From NCBI GenBank assembly GCA_963691705.1, contig OY829542.1:33962579-34026578 (forward strand): a stretch of DNA of 64,000 bases. The letters run 5' to 3'. This document shows, in pieces, positions 32,322 to 45,593 of this stretch. Under the pieces are notes generated by a model, which was given only the letters and a program-made list of their open reading frames with translations, ran no database searches and had not been told where the DNA came from. Each line of letters begins with the position of its first letter. Position 1 is the first letter of the stretch. Position numbers and translations under genes: made by a program. Source of the stretch: Viola odorata. Its lineage: Eukaryota > Streptophyta > Magnoliopsida > Malpighiales > Violaceae.

Positions 32322-35300
32322 TCAAACCACACTAGTGCTGGATCGAGCGATCCTTTGAGCTTCTTCTAGGTCCTTCAAAAACCTGTATTTCCAAAGAGAT
32401 GATGAAGTGATGAAATATCAAATATTATTGGTTCCTAATCCTGTGCATCAAATGTCCGTTAGCAAAGAAAATACTTAACAGAGATACTGGTTTCCCAACA
32501 GACAACAATTCATCAACTTGCTTATGAAAAGGATTGCCAACACCTACATGCTGGAAAATAAACAGTGGCCACAAACAATATACCTCTTGGAATTAAGAAC
32601 CACAGAACCACCTAGTATGAAACGAATTCCGGGATTGCTTGCATTTAGCAATGCAACAGAACGTGACTCCTCATATGTCGTCCCACCAACAATGAAAATA
32701 ATTACATCCTGTGGCCTGCACATAAAAGATATACGGTCTTAAATATCATCTATTTTCTAATATATACCTTCTTCCTCTCCATTATAAGGGATGGCACAAA
32801 TAAACAAGTTCCATGGGCTTTGCAGAAGCAGTAGAAAGAGTGTGGACACAAAAACTATTTTTCTCTGTTCTCTCTCTTCAATAGGATAAAAGTTGGAGCA
32901 TTTCTAAAACAAACAGCTTAAAGCTAATCGAAAAGGCTTTAAAAAAGCAGGAACCAAACACTAAAAACACCTTTTAGCAGTGACATCAAGCTAAAAGCTA
33001 TTAAACCCACCACCAAACAGATCCTATGGTTGATGGGTTGTGAAGGGCAGAAAAGACAAACGTTTATCTCTTATCTTTAGTACAAATCTCTTGAAAATTC
33101 ATCTAAACCAGCATTCTCAAGTGAGAAAGGCAAATTAACAGTCACTCGACTTTTCTCAATGTGTTCCAAAACCAAGTAAACAAAGTTTGATAATCTGAAT
33201 AGAATTGAAACAAACAATAACTACTCTCTATCTAGGATTTTTTAGGTACGGAAAAATAAAAATTTAAGATGATAGACCAACTTAAATTTGATACCAGTAC
33301 AGTATAAAAAATACAGCACAAAAAATGTAAAATGGGTTAAATGCATCTTCAATGGATCAACAATTTGAGCTGTCAGTTGAATTATTGACACCACGAAGAT
33401 TAACAAGCAAGTGAATCATGTTGTGCAACAGATCAATTGTTAGGAAAAAATTTTACCAGTGGTTACCAACAGATGATATGAAAATGCAGAAGTATTGTTT
33501 GCACCTCCACGGAACAATTCTGAAGGTACAAAAGAAAAGTTACTATGACTCTACTCATTTTATGTGTACCAACCTTCCTTGAAGAAAGTGATTCCCAACG
33601 AATGGATAGTCAATGTCTCTCAACCGACCCTTTATTATATTTTCCATGGTCTGAAACAGGAGAGGCTGATGCTGGGTGTATACATTCTCAACCCCCTACA
33701 ACAATGGAAAAAAATGAGCATCCCAACATATATCAGAACAAAACGTGGAAAAGAAAAGGTGGACAGAAGAATCTATAATTCTCACACAAACCTTTAGACC
33801 ACGAGCCATGTTCCGAGCAATATTTAAGAAATCCCGATTGCCGTAAAGATCCCCAGTTCGTTTGTCCACACCTGCTTGCTTTAGGAGGAATTGGACAAGC
33901 TACCACACAAAGGTGATCATTACACCAAAGCCAATTAGTTTTATAATCTGGTCAAAACAAAGAACGAGACCAGCAAACAATCTCATAATCTGGGCAAGAA
34001 CACAGACACTACTTTGGTGGGGCAGAGAGGGAAGGAATTTGGGAGGAAAAATAAACTAAGGGATAGAAAATTAAAGCATAATTTCCTCCTTGTGATTAAA
34101 TATAATAAAAGTGGGGAAAAGAAATATCAATGGTAGAAGTACATAAATGACCACTGAAATCTTTGAAAATGCTGAATCTTGTGCTTTAAATTAAGTGTAA
34201 ATTCCTCAACTTCATTCTTTAGTCATTTCCCCTCCAGCATTCATCCATTTATAGATATCAGTTTCAGGCCAATGAAAATTCTCTATGTTTCCTTTCCTTC
34301 ATTTCACGTCCTACCGAACAGTGAAGATCCCCATACAAGAACTAGTGTAAGACATCCAATAATATTCACAATCCACCCTCACAGAACAAGTGTAATACAT
34401 CCAATAACAATCACAACGCAAACTGACAAATTTGAAGAACAACAAAAGTAAAAATCTAGAATTGTGGACTAAATTCCCCCGTTGTTAGGCAGTTAGACTA
34501 GTTAGGAGAAATCGACGACCATATTGTGGTATAGAATCACAAATAAATCCTCTTCATTAATTGGGGAAGTATGACCTTAGATGATCCCCCCCACACTCAT
34601 GCATATGCAATTATCCATCAGAAAATAAATTCCGGGAAAATTAAATAAGGTTTGCACTCCACAAAAGACTAAGAAGATGCAGAAAAATTTAGAATGGTAG
34701 ATTACCCCAGGTTTGTACTTGGGACATCGAGAAGCCAGTTTGTTAAAAAGCTGCATCAACTGAACTGGGCTGTCCTTTTCATAGCGCAAAGCATACAACA
34801 TCACTAATCGAAGACGATCAATATCAGATACACTCTCATTGTTTAGAAGACTTGTTACTGCCTGCACAGAAGCATATGAACAAGGTTAAATCTCAAGACC
34901 ATATATCTGTATATTTCTGAATAACCAGATTGCTGTTGGATCAGCTCACTACACACGATAATTTGATGGGATACTAGCATTAATAGATCACATATCACAA
35001 AATATAAATATATAAATAAACTAAGACCTTCTCATGATTTAAACCTCACTCTCATTTCTTTTCACTTGTCCCCATTGACACAGCCTTGAGAGACTCTATA
35101 GAATGTTTCACTCCAAAGTTGTAAATACTCTGATGGATACTGATCCTATACAGAGCCTGTTACAGAGTTACTGTGTCCAGACTATTAATGCATAATGCAG
35201 TATTCAGGTACCAATCCACCCAACACCTAAACATCAATTCTGTACAGTAATTGGCTTGTGATTTCAGCTTGAAACATATAGAGAGCAAGAAAAGGATTTA

Positions 35301-38300
35301 GACATCCAAAAATATTAACTACCTCATAAGCTGCCACTTGCCCACCATTGCAAGCCAACTCCTGTTCTGTTTGTGAAACAAGCATGAGTTTCCGCTCCTC
35401 AACAATCTTGCTCATTTCTGTCACCAATGTCACATGCTTTGACACATTGCCGTGCATTTTCCTGTACTCAGGGTAGTTGCCAACAAATTTTGCCATGTCC
35501 TCTGCAAAAGTTAGATGCAGTTACTGCTTCAATTGTAACCCCACTCTTTGCAGGCGATAAAAACTACCAACACTATCCAAAGCATGTTGCCTCTCACGGT
35601 TGCCAAATACAAACCTATTGTTTGGATGTTTTGGTTACTTTTTGCAACTTGCTGAAAATCATCCACCATCCTCTTAATATTCATTCCAATGTCTCCAAAG
35701 TTCTCAAACATGTTAGCTTTGAAGAAAGTATCTTGCTCCGATGACAGTACAACCTCCTGCAAAGTATAAACATAAGAAATATTAGTTCATCAGAAATATT
35801 AAAATTTTATACATATAACTGCAGCAGTGGCGAAAGAACAATTCAACCTGCTGATCTTTCGAAAATTTTCCAATGCTCCTCAAGTCCACCTTGTTGTCTT
35901 GAATACCTATCAATTCATGAACCATAGCCTACAAGAGAAAGTATAGACATGGAATTGCCCTGGTTTAACACCAAAATTATTTAAAAATAATATGCCCAAA
36001 GCATGCATAGAACAAAATTGCATTCATCATGGTAAGAAAATGCACCTGATAGGTCCACTGATTTAGTAAAGGGGTTACTGGGTCATCCCTTCGATCAATT
36101 ATCAGCAGCAAAGGAGAAACTTCTCCTCGTCTGAAGTCAAAAAGGCCATTTTCTTGCTGGTACATCAGTTTCTGTCACGGCCAAAACATTTTCAACAAGA
36201 GATCAGTTTCTTTATAGATCTTATTCAACTCACCGAATGCTATGCTTGTGTATAAAGGAAAGCATAAAACAGGAATCAATCTCACCAACATTGTATGAAA
36301 TGGGCAAAATTACAAGTATATTCAAGCGCATTAGATGTTGGTGCACATATGAGATGCAACTGAAGCAACTTTAACATTACATTTGCAGTTGTGCACATGA
36401 AACCACCCCTAATATGCTTCTAAGAAATTAATCCCGGAAAAATAATGACAAGCCATGATTCAACACAGGAAAGTTGTTTCTACATCACTTCAAGGAATGC
36501 CCGCAAGTACATATATACCCCTGTATCTGGTAACTTTATAACTTTACTCACTGATGTTTCCTGAGCTATTCTTTTTGCAATGTCAGAGGTCCGTTGATAG
36601 CGGATAACAGGCCTTCGCTTCAAAGCCAAAAAAACTGCGGCAAGACCATCAACAACTCTGTCACAGAAATACTGCAAACCTGGAGGATCTACAACTGCTG
36701 GAAGCATATAAATGTGATTGGAGTGTATATTCAAAGAAAAATGGTAAGGATCGTCTGCAACAAAGTCAGCATACAACTCCTGCAAAATCAATACAAAATT
36801 AAATATTAGGTCATTCTTAGAACAAGGACGTAAGAAACGAAGAGACGGGAATATAGGACAACTTTTCCAGCAAGTACTGCTAATCTAGAATGAATTTAGT
36901 GGTGCACAAGTTCCACAACATTGAAGATTGTGTTTCTAATGAATTAAATCAAATGCGGACAATAATCAGAAAATATTGATAAATACGCCAAGGGTTTGAA
37001 TTTGGCAACTCTTTGTTCATAGCTATGCGTGTCAGGCATCAGATTAAAACAGCTTTCATGGTCCATTGGTCATACCCCTCCTCCAATGCATCTTAAACAT
37101 CACATGGAATATGTGAAGCAGTTTAAAAAAATTCTATGATGTGGAGGATTCAAAAGAAAACAGATGCATATTAAATCACAAAAAACAGATCCATCAAAGC
37201 TAACAGAAGAGCCAGGACCACATTGTGTATTCCTCCTTATTGACAGGATAACAGAGGATTCAAATTTGTTGATAGCTCTTACTTTTATTCAGGGCGGTTA
37301 AAACAATTTGCAACAATTTTATGGTGTAATGATTTTCAAGAAAAAATGGTGAGAGCTACTTAAATGCGGTTTGCTCCCAAGAGCAGCTCCAGTTACCTTA
37401 GTTAATAAAAATTAGGGAAGACAAGAAAAGAAATATGTGAATGATGTAGTCGCTTGATAGATGCCCTAAATCCACTAAAGCCAGCAGTTTTCCTCTAAAT
37501 TCTTCTCCAGTATAAGCTGGCAACAGTCAACGCGCAGATTTCTCATTTTGCATTTTAAGCAATAAAATCTCTTCCTGTGGTTCCTCACCCAAACACTAAA
37601 AACAACATTTGATTGTACATCTATTTCCCAAGGCCACATAAGTGGGGGTCTTTAATTTACTGTATTATATGACTCATTGCAATTCAGTACCATCACCTAA
37701 GCAAATAACATATCAATATCACTAGCATGCACAATATATCTTAGTGATGTATTCACCATCCATATCAAAGAAAGTTAGAGTGTATACTTCATACAACAGT
37801 GACACTATTTTCTCATGTCTTTGTGGACACCGGCCATAAACAGACTATAAATTAACCAACTTTAGTCCCACTTAAAGATGATGCTAGGCAGGAAGATACG
37901 GGCATATCCCTCAGCAGTTTAGCACAAAAGAAGTGCAACTCATGCCTTTGATCGCACCAACTCAAGACTATTGCAGTTTTACTTTCAATCAACGAAAGTA
38001 ATTTCCCAAAGCACTAATTTATTGGCATGATGCATGTATGGATAAGGTACATTTTAAAAAAAAGAAACATAATTACACACTAAAAACAACACTTAGAAGC
38101 AATAATTTCGGTACCTGGACTTGCTGCACAACTTCATGCTCATCAGAATCAGCTAAAATATGAATCTGAGTATCCTTCAACATGTTGGAGAAAACTGCAA
38201 ATGCAAAGAGCCGACAATAGTTTTACTACAATTTTAATCGTTTGCAGTCAGGGGGAGTAATGAAATAGCAGTCTCCGTGAAGTACTTACACAAATGATAC

Positions 38301-38667
38301 TCTCCGAATCTAGGGTTCCCCAGCTGGCGGCGCAAATGCTGAATGTTCTCCGACGTGGGACGAAGAAAATAGACGGCTTTCAAATGCGACATGTATTCCC
38401 TTGATTTGGAAATCGAATCCACCAATTCCACCAGAAACACTTCTTTTTGGAGAAGTTCCGATTGCGAATAGACCACGCTCACGATGCTCACCTGATTAAA
38501 CCACAATCCGCACCTTCATTAGACTAATTACGCAAACATGCCTCGACTGAATAATAGTAAGACCAACTAGAAATTACCGTTTGTGAATCCAGGATGAGGA
38601 CCTTCATGCCAGAGATGTCCTGCAACATCCGGTTTACATATTCGCGAAGAGCCGATACTAAAACCAT
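32322..38667 (-). CDS. VPS45: VPS45, Sec1/Munc18 vesicle-fusion protein (13 exons)
   Basis: Binds syntaxin-type SNAREs at the trans-Golgi network and endosomes and enables membrane fusion for vacuolar sorting. Exons (high to low): 38667-38578, 38491-38290, 38194-38115, 36779-36552, 36171-36046, 35928-35848, 35756-35615, 35501-35323, 34861-34706, 33899-33792, 33695-33574, 32715-32584, 32382-32322. All introns are GT-AG and phases agree, giving 1,707 nt or 568 residues plus stop, about the family length. Recognisable blocks include [20 protein letters not shown] at the start, [37 protein letters not shown] (domain 2), [20 protein letters not shown], and [14 protein letters not shown] near the C-terminus. 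No stop or frameshift. The only intact host gene here. Confidence 0.97.
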
Positions 38668-38935
38668 TTTCTTGCAAGATCAGGAAGAAGTGGCCGTTTA
38701 TAGCTACAGATGTTTGCGATCGAGGAGAAGCCGTATATGATTTAAGTCTTCATTGTCCAAACTCCAAAAAGAGACGAGAGTATCAGATCTGCACTGTCCA
38801 GAAAGAGAGCCAAAACTTAAAACGCGCCGTTTTCTCTTTTATGATGCATCGCACGGCAAAGTCAAACAAACGCCGGTGGGCCGTTATCTCTCAACATGGG
38901 CCTCTCCACAGCCCCACTTAGAACAATCTATGCAA
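38668..38935 (-). promoter_or_regulatory. VPS45 upstream region
   Basis: About 270 bp between the VPS45 ATG and the hAT insertion. No clear TATA box can be named. The hAT element begins only 277 bp from the start codon, so part of the promoter may lie beyond it or the gene may use a compact promoter. Confidence 0.4.
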
Positions 38936-38943
38936 CCCACAAC

Positions 38944-41738
38944 TAGGGATGGCAATGGGTATCCATACCCGGATACCCGCCCATAACCACACATGTTTGA
39001 CCGGGTAATACCCAAACCATACCCAGTTTTTGACTGGGTATGGTTTGGGTATTACCCATATCCATTCGGGTATCATCGGGTATAATACCCGAAAATACCC
39101 GAACGGTTATATCCTTTTATTTCCTCCTCATTTCACACCATCCTCAATCTTCTTCACCTCCCTCTCCGTTGCCGTCCTCCTCCTCCCTCTCTGGCGTCGC
39201 CATCCTCCTCCTCCCTACAAATTGATTCGACACTACCACTAATCCTCTCATCCTCTCATCCTCTCATCCTCTTTCTCTGCAAATTTCATTTAGCTCGTGA
39301 TACATAATTACATTTCCTCTCATCCTCTTTATCTCTCTCTCGGTGATTGGGAATTAGATTAATCTTAGGTTTTCACAAATTGAAGGAAACAAAAAAGAGG
39401 ATTTTGATACAGTGGCTGCGAAGGATTCTGCTAGACTCAAAGATCTGATTCTTGATTCGGTAAGTGTCTGATTTTTCATGTGTTTCTTCTCGATTGATAG
39501 ATCTATCATCCTATATGTTTTAGAATTAATTAATTTGTATTTTGGCTGCTGAGTTTGTTTGTTTGTTTTTTATGAATACCCTTTTATGTTTTGTAGATCA
39601 TTAATTTGCTAATGATTACCAGGCCGATTAGCAATATGCGGAGAAATATGCGTTTCTTGTGTGTTTTTGTTGAGGTTTATAGAATGAATTAAATGATTGA
39701 GATTTTTACGGTTGTATAGAATGGTGTTTGGATATGCTTGTGAGTCTTACTTACCGTTTCTGTTCAAAATCTGTTTGCTAAAGAGATTAGCTAAAGTGAA
39801 ATGGGTAATTGATGTTATGAACTTGTTGGTCAGTTTTATGGAAATGAGTGTTTATGTTGCTGGCTAATATACCAATTGATACTTTAATCTATTTGCTATG
39901 GACATTACTTAGTAATCTGTACGTATTTGTGAGTTCATGTAATCAAATATCTGATTGAATACTGTGAAATGAGTTTTTTGTGAGAAACTCAAACCTGTGT
40001 TGCTTAGGGGATGGAGAATAGAGGGATGACAAAAGATCAGCAGCTTAGGCTAATATAACTTTAGATGCTCCATTTCTTCCTACATTTTGCTTACTGTCCT
40101 CTATAATGCTCCTTTATGACTTATGTTCCTTAAATCAATTATGCTTATTATGAAGCCAGTATTTTTAGTCTTACTCGTTCATAATATGGAATGGTGTGTA
40201 ACAGGCAGAAAACTCTTGGTTATCGAACTCACTGCTGCCAATGCCAGATTGCCCAGGGACAGTTTTGTGGAGATTGTTTGTATATTACGATTATGGGTAA
40301 TATAGAAATCTTGTTCTGTACGATGGTGCCCTCTGAAGTGAGTTTATGAAGCTCGTTGCTCTGACTGTGTAGCTTTGAGTCATTATGGGAACTGCCTTTC
40401 TTTTTGCATGCATTATGTCTGAGGCTTTGTCAACCACAATCTACGATACTGGGTTGATTTCTTGCCTCAGTTGTTGTTTGGCTGATTTGAAGATGGTAAA
40501 AGAAATAAGAAGGATAGACTGAATTTATACAAATAATAGGTTTTGGTAAATGGATTTGAAATGAAATGGTCATTGTTTACTCATCTATGTTACCCATAAT
40601 CGTAGTTATTGTCATGCAACACAGGATGCAGCTGTATATTTCTTCATTTTGAAATTTTTGCTGCAAAACCAATGGTTTCCTTGCCAATAAGCTAAGTTTA
40701 TGGATAGTGAATGACTATGAATTGCCACTTTACTTTGCATGCACTGAGAATTTGCTACTCTTACTCCATACTGAATGTTCCTGTTCTGTTCTTGCTGCTA
40801 CTCTCAGAATGAGCTATAGACCAGTGCGTACACCTCGTGAAATTGATTGTGGAAAACATTTTAAATTTTCAAAGATCCATGATGCTGCTTAATTTCTGTT
40901 ATGATTTTTCCACATTTTAATTTGTATGATAAGTAATTTTAGTCAGTTCATTGTATCCATTGTTGACTTACTATGTGAAGGATCAATATTTTCTCTTGGA
41001 GTCTAGCCTTTATTTGGTTTGCATTGAAAACTACATAGAGATTTTTGTGGATGATAAAAATTTGTATGCAATACTTTATTGCAAATCCACGATAACAACA
41101 AAATTCCTAAAAATATAGCCTATTTTTTATTTTTATTATTATTGGAATGTATTTTATTTATAAATGTTTTATAAAGAAAATTATCGTGCAACAAGTTGGA
41201 GGACTGATTTTAAGTTCAATTGTTAATCGCTAATTTTGCTACCAATGGCCTTGAAAACAATAAAATGAAATGGAAAAAAAAATTCAAAAAGGAAAAAAAA
41301 GAGTTTTTTTTTGTATGGCCCAAAAACGATAAAAAATAAACGAAAATGGTAAAAAAAATCAGCAAAATGATAAAAAATGAGCAAAATAGTAACAAACGAG
41401 TCAAAACGTTTAAAAATGAGTTAAAGTAGTAAAAAACGAGCCAAAATGGTAAAAAATGAGACAAAACGATAAAAAACGAGCCAAAATAATAAAAACGAGC
41501 CAAAATGGTAAAAAATGAACCTAATTTGTGAAAACGGACCTAAATAGTGAAATTTTCCTTAATTATAAAAAAATAAAATAATTTGATGAATTGGATATCC
41601 ATTACATACCCAATTGGGTATTGGGTATATTGGGTATGGGTAAGAATGGATATTTAGTTTTGGGTATGAATTGGGTATTTACCCATACCCGCCCATACCC
41701 GCTTTAACATATCCATACCCGCCCAATTGCCATCCCTA
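38944..41738. mobile_element. Non-autonomous hAT element
   Basis: 2,795 bp with inverted ends TAGGGATGGCAAT...ATTGCCATCCCTA and 8-bp target duplications CCCACAAC (38936-38943) and CCCATAAC (41739-41746), 7 of 8 identical. Both ends carry dense GGGTAT/ATACCC repeats, the subterminal motifs hAT transposases bind. No hAT transposase frame is present. The interior holds exon-like pieces with splice sites. A tandem array of a unit of about 20 bp (AAAAACGAGCCAAAATGGTA) occupies about 41330-41520. Confidence 0.88.
40205..40283 (+). pseudogene. Captured CDCA7-type zinc-finger exon fragment
   Basis: After a splice-acceptor-like GTGTAACAG, the plus strand encodes QKTLGYRTHCCQCQIAQGQF followed by CGDCLY. 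This closely resembles the R1/CDCA7 family zinc finger (zf-4CXXC_R1) of plants. The frame then loses similarity. The fragment sits inside the hAT element, so it is best read as a host gene piece captured at the DNA level with its intron border. A second exon-like piece ending at a GTAAGT donor (about 39390-39460) could be from the same or another gene. Confidence 0.55.
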
Positions 41739-41893
41739 CCCATAACCCACAACCCACAAATTCTAATTGTCGTTTTTATCCGCACTGTTCATTTCTATTC
41801 TTGAATAGTGCTTTCCTATGTTTCCTCCATTCGCTGCCGTTTTACTCCAACCGTGTTCAACCAATGACTAAAGTTGGCTCATAGAAAGTAAAC

Positions 41894-43277
41894 GGGAAAA
41901 TAGAATTTTTGGCATCTGCACTCCATTTAAATGACTGATTTGACCTCTTTTTTTTTTTACTTTTAAATGGCACCTGTACTCAAATGAAATGTTACATTTG
42001 GCACCTCCCCTAACACCGTTAGTCCGTGACCGTTATCTGTCCTACATGGCACGACACGTCGGACGCCACGTCATAGGCTGCTGACGTGTCATGCCAAGTC
42101 AGCAACCCGACCCGGAAACCAATATTTTTTTTAAATGGACCTTAGCAAACGATGTGTCGTTCACTCTTTTTGTTAAACACCTGGTTGTTAAACTCCTTTT
42201 TCTCCTTTTTTTTATCCTAATTAACTTAACTTAAAATTTTTAAAATAAAAATTTGATTTAAAATTTGTAAATTATAAATGTGTGGCAGTTATGCTTACGT
42301 GTCTACTTTAAAAATTAAAAACAATTCTTTTCTCCTTCACTTCATCTTCTTCTTCGCCTCTTGTTCTCTGCAAATTCTGTCAATTTTTATTTTTTACTTT
42401 TCACTTCATCTTCCTCCAAGCCACGACCCACATTTTCCTTCACCTAAGATCTACAATTTATATTTGATGGGATAAATTAAAGGAAAAAAAAGAATAAATT
42501 AATGGACTCAACCATGTTAATTATTTCCGATTTTGAAATTACAGAGAAAGAAAGCAATGAGGATTGAGGAAAGCTAAAGTGAAAATTAAATTGTAATGTA
42601 GTTTTGGTTCTGATTGAAGCCGCAACCATCACCGCTGGCATCATCTCTCCCTCTCGTCCCAATCGTCGTCGCAACGTCACGCCCTCACCGCCATCGACAC
42701 AGGTTTTCTATTTTAAAAACCTATTTTTTTTTCATAACACGAGAACAAGGAACATAGAAAATTGCAGATTTGGAAAAAGTAAACTTGTTTCTCAACAATT
42801 AGATATGGTATCTCAGATATAATCTCACTTTCTCTGCCCAAGAATCATAAAAAAAATGGACTCCATGGTTCTAGGGTTTTCATATGGGATTTTCACGTTT
42901 ATTTGGGAATTGATTAAGATTCTAGGGCTTGGATTGCAAGAGTGAAAGAGAAGGGAAGAGTGAAGAGCGAGGGAAAGAAGAACGGAGTAGCGTGCGTTAG
43001 TGGAGGCAAAAACCAGGTGTTTAACAAAAGGAGTGAATGACGCGTCGTTTGCTAAGGTCCATTTAAAAAAAAAATGGTTTCCGGGTCGGGTTGCTGACGT
43101 GGCGTCCGACGTGTCGTGCCACGTAGGACAGATAATAGTCACAAACTAACGGTGTTAGGGGAGGTACCAAATGTGACATTTCATTTGAGTGCAAGTGCCA
43201 TTTAAAAGCAAAAAAAAGGAGAGGTGACAAATCAGTTATTTAAATGGAGTGCAGGTGCCAAAAATTATATTTTCCCA
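41894..43277. mobile_element. Mutator-like element with long terminal inverted repeats
   Basis: 1,384 bp flanked by a perfect 9-bp target duplication AAAGTAAAC (41885-41893 and 43278-43286). The arms (about 41894-42190 and 43005-43277) are near-complete inverted copies starting GGGAAAATA. No MULE transposase is present; the interior (42190-43004) is AT-rich with a short Ser/Pro/Arg-coding stretch near 42600-42710 that may be captured gene sequence. Reading frames that run across the arms are products of the repeat. Confidence 0.88.
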
Positions 43278-43739
43278 AAGTAAACTACACTATTCACTTT
43301 CCTTTACCTACTGTTTGGTATCAAATCAATGTATTAGTTCAATTCATTTTACTAATAAAATTTGATTTTAACTTTTGTGATTGGTATAACAATATAAAAT
43401 TAAAAGAATTCAATTGAATAGAAATGAACACATTGTTTGGTATGGTTAAAAAATGATTTTATTTTACTTATTTGACCATTATACCCTTAAACTAAAATTT
43501 AACCATCAAATAGAAGAAAGAATATTGTAAACATCTTTGTCAATGTTATGCTACAATTGTACACATCTAAAGTGAAAGCAAACAATATATAAGAAGATCA
43601 AACCCAATAATATGCTGCAATCCGAGATAAAAATATATCAACTATGTTATTAAACAACTCTTTCACCTAACTCATATAATCTGATAACGAGTTAATCAAC
43701 ACATCAACATAAGTCCCAACACTACTGTCAATGCATTTT

Positions 43740-44814
43740 CCTAGCTAACCATAGAGCACGTGGACCATTCGGGCATGCAAAATATGTGTCAGTCAAATCC
43801 GGATGAGCCACAAGCCAATCTACGGCATCCAATAGAGTAGTCCTTTCGAGCCCTAACCCTCCTATTGCCTAAAAAATTTCTAGTTCAGTCCAAACACGTC
43901 GACTGGTACTCAAAACTACATATGTTATTTTGTTCATAACACTTGTCACTTCTGAAATTTCATCAATTATTGCAGTCTTCATTGGTTGTTTCTTCTTTGT
44001 ACCTTTAGAGGTAGATGTTAATCCACCTTGGGTATCACTGGACGTGTCTCCCCCACTTTCAAAAGGGAGCAAGGTTCTCTAGTTGAGGTTCGTTAGTACC
44101 CATCATTTTATCCACATTATCGATCGCCAGCACTCTTTATTCTCTTTCCCATCGTCTGATCTTCTCTTTTGCAATTTCAGTTGCTTCACTAGTGGCTCGG
44201 TCTTTCTCAAAGATCTCACGAAAGAGCTTCAAATGTTGTAAATTCCTCCCACGAATAAGTTTATATTTTTTGTAAGCCTAATATTAAATCAAAATTCAAC
44301 AATAATCACAAATGGTGTAAAGTCCAAACAACAAATGCAAAAACATAAAAACTTTGACAAGATACATACCTTAATCATTTCAATCCACACATCTGGTTCA
44401 GCTTCAATCCTTTTGGTAGTTTCATCCCATCCAAAATCACTTTTCTTAAGAACTTGACAAGCTAGAAATATATGATCCTTCAAGGTTTTCAATCGATTCA
44501 CAACCTTCGATTTGTTAATAGCTACCCCAAACTGATTATTAACCTCTGTTACTACTCTTTTTATAAGACAATGCAGAAAAGTTCCTATCATCCTTCAAAC
44601 CTTTGTTTTTTACCTCTTTCAAAATTTGTAGCATCAACCCATCCATTTTTGTAGTCCACTTAAAATAATCACTAGCATATTTAATATCTTCACTAGTGGC
44701 GCTTGTCTCTTGAGCATCATCTACTTCCATTCTTCCAACTGAAAAAGTAGCAGTACTCCTAGAAGATGATATCATGATTGAGAGCAATTTCTGCATAAAA
44801 ATAGTAGATACCAA
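43740..44814 (-). pseudogene. Harbinger accessory Myb/SANT-like DNA-binding protein
   Basis: Matches the plant Myb/SANT-like family (Myb_DNA-bind_3) that partners with Harbinger transposases. Blocks seen: FKWTTKMDGLMLQILKEVKN, then, after a frame change near 44570, VVTEVNNQFGVAINKSKVVN and FGWDETTKRIEAEPDVWIEM. A GTATGT donor and TTAG acceptor define an intron at 44278-44369, followed by KLFREIFEKDRATSEATEIA. Another frame change near 44060 and a stop near 43869 precede the C-terminal block. The N-terminal start is uncertain (44814 or a later Met). Confidence 0.7.
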
Positions 44815-45339
44815 ATTTATAAGTCGAAATAAATGAAAAACTATTCAAGGAAAATAGGAAGAAGAACTCTAATTTCATCGCATTAGGTGGTATGTGTTGT
44901 TTTGTAGTTAAAGAAACTTTCAAGCATTCTGTCAAAAACCAAACATACAAAAGTAAGCAAAAGCCATCCATATAGATCATCATATACTCTAAATTTGCGT
45001 AAATCTTGCAGTTGAACTATAGGCATTAGGAAGAGCACGTTCAATGTGGCAAAAACATAACTAGAAGATGGGAAAAGGAACACACAGCAAAACAGGAGAA
45101 CAAAAGAAGACAAAGATTGAAAAACCTATTCAGTAGAATAGGAGAACAAAAGAATAGGAGAAGATAGGAAATTAACAAAGGCCATTGTGCCAAATTCCAA
45201 ACTAGTTTTTATCCTGATGCATAAAGATCAAGTCATAAACACTAAAGACAACAACTTTAATAGGTACAAAATTGAGTAGGAACGAGTGATCAAGTTCCAT
45301 TTTCCTCGAGTTTCTACATGAAAAAAAGAACCAAACATC

Positions 45340-45593
45340 AGACAAATATGTTCATCAAAGCGAAAAATAAAACCCATACCAGAAAAATCCATGCTCAATT
45401 TACAAATTTGTGCAACTATTGTTTCTCTGATCATTTCTCCTCTTCTACCATCTTCACTTCTAGAAACAACCCCTCCAATTATGTGTTCATCTTCAGTTTC
45501 AGCATTCACTAACTCCCTATCAACGCATGCAATCAACTCTCTATCCATATCGACATTCATCAAGAAATTATGCAAAATGCAGAAGGCCTCTAC
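45340..45593 (-). pseudogene. Harbinger transposase C-terminal fragment
   Basis: Encodes AFCILHNFLMNVDMDRELIA, the conserved block near the end of PIF/Harbinger DDE transposases, then an acidic tail. The frame is interrupted upstream at about 45594, where LTR-like sequence begins. The DDE catalytic residues are not present in the window. Confidence 0.65.

Noticed and set aside
32870..33028. MITE in a VPS45 intron, suggested by CCACCAAACAGATCCTA
   Set aside because: The right side looks like a transposon end, but no convincing matching left end or target duplication was found.
39360..40910. A resident host gene on the plus strand
   Set aside because: The exon-like pieces lie between hAT inverted ends with an 8-bp target duplication, are short, and do not form a gene; gene capture explains them better.
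41330..41520. CRISPR-like or regulatory array
   Set aside because: Contiguous low-complexity tandem repeats without spacers, in a plant transposon.
42825..43142. 105-codon minus-strand frame
   Set aside because: It runs across the inverted-repeat arm of the MULE and has no domain.
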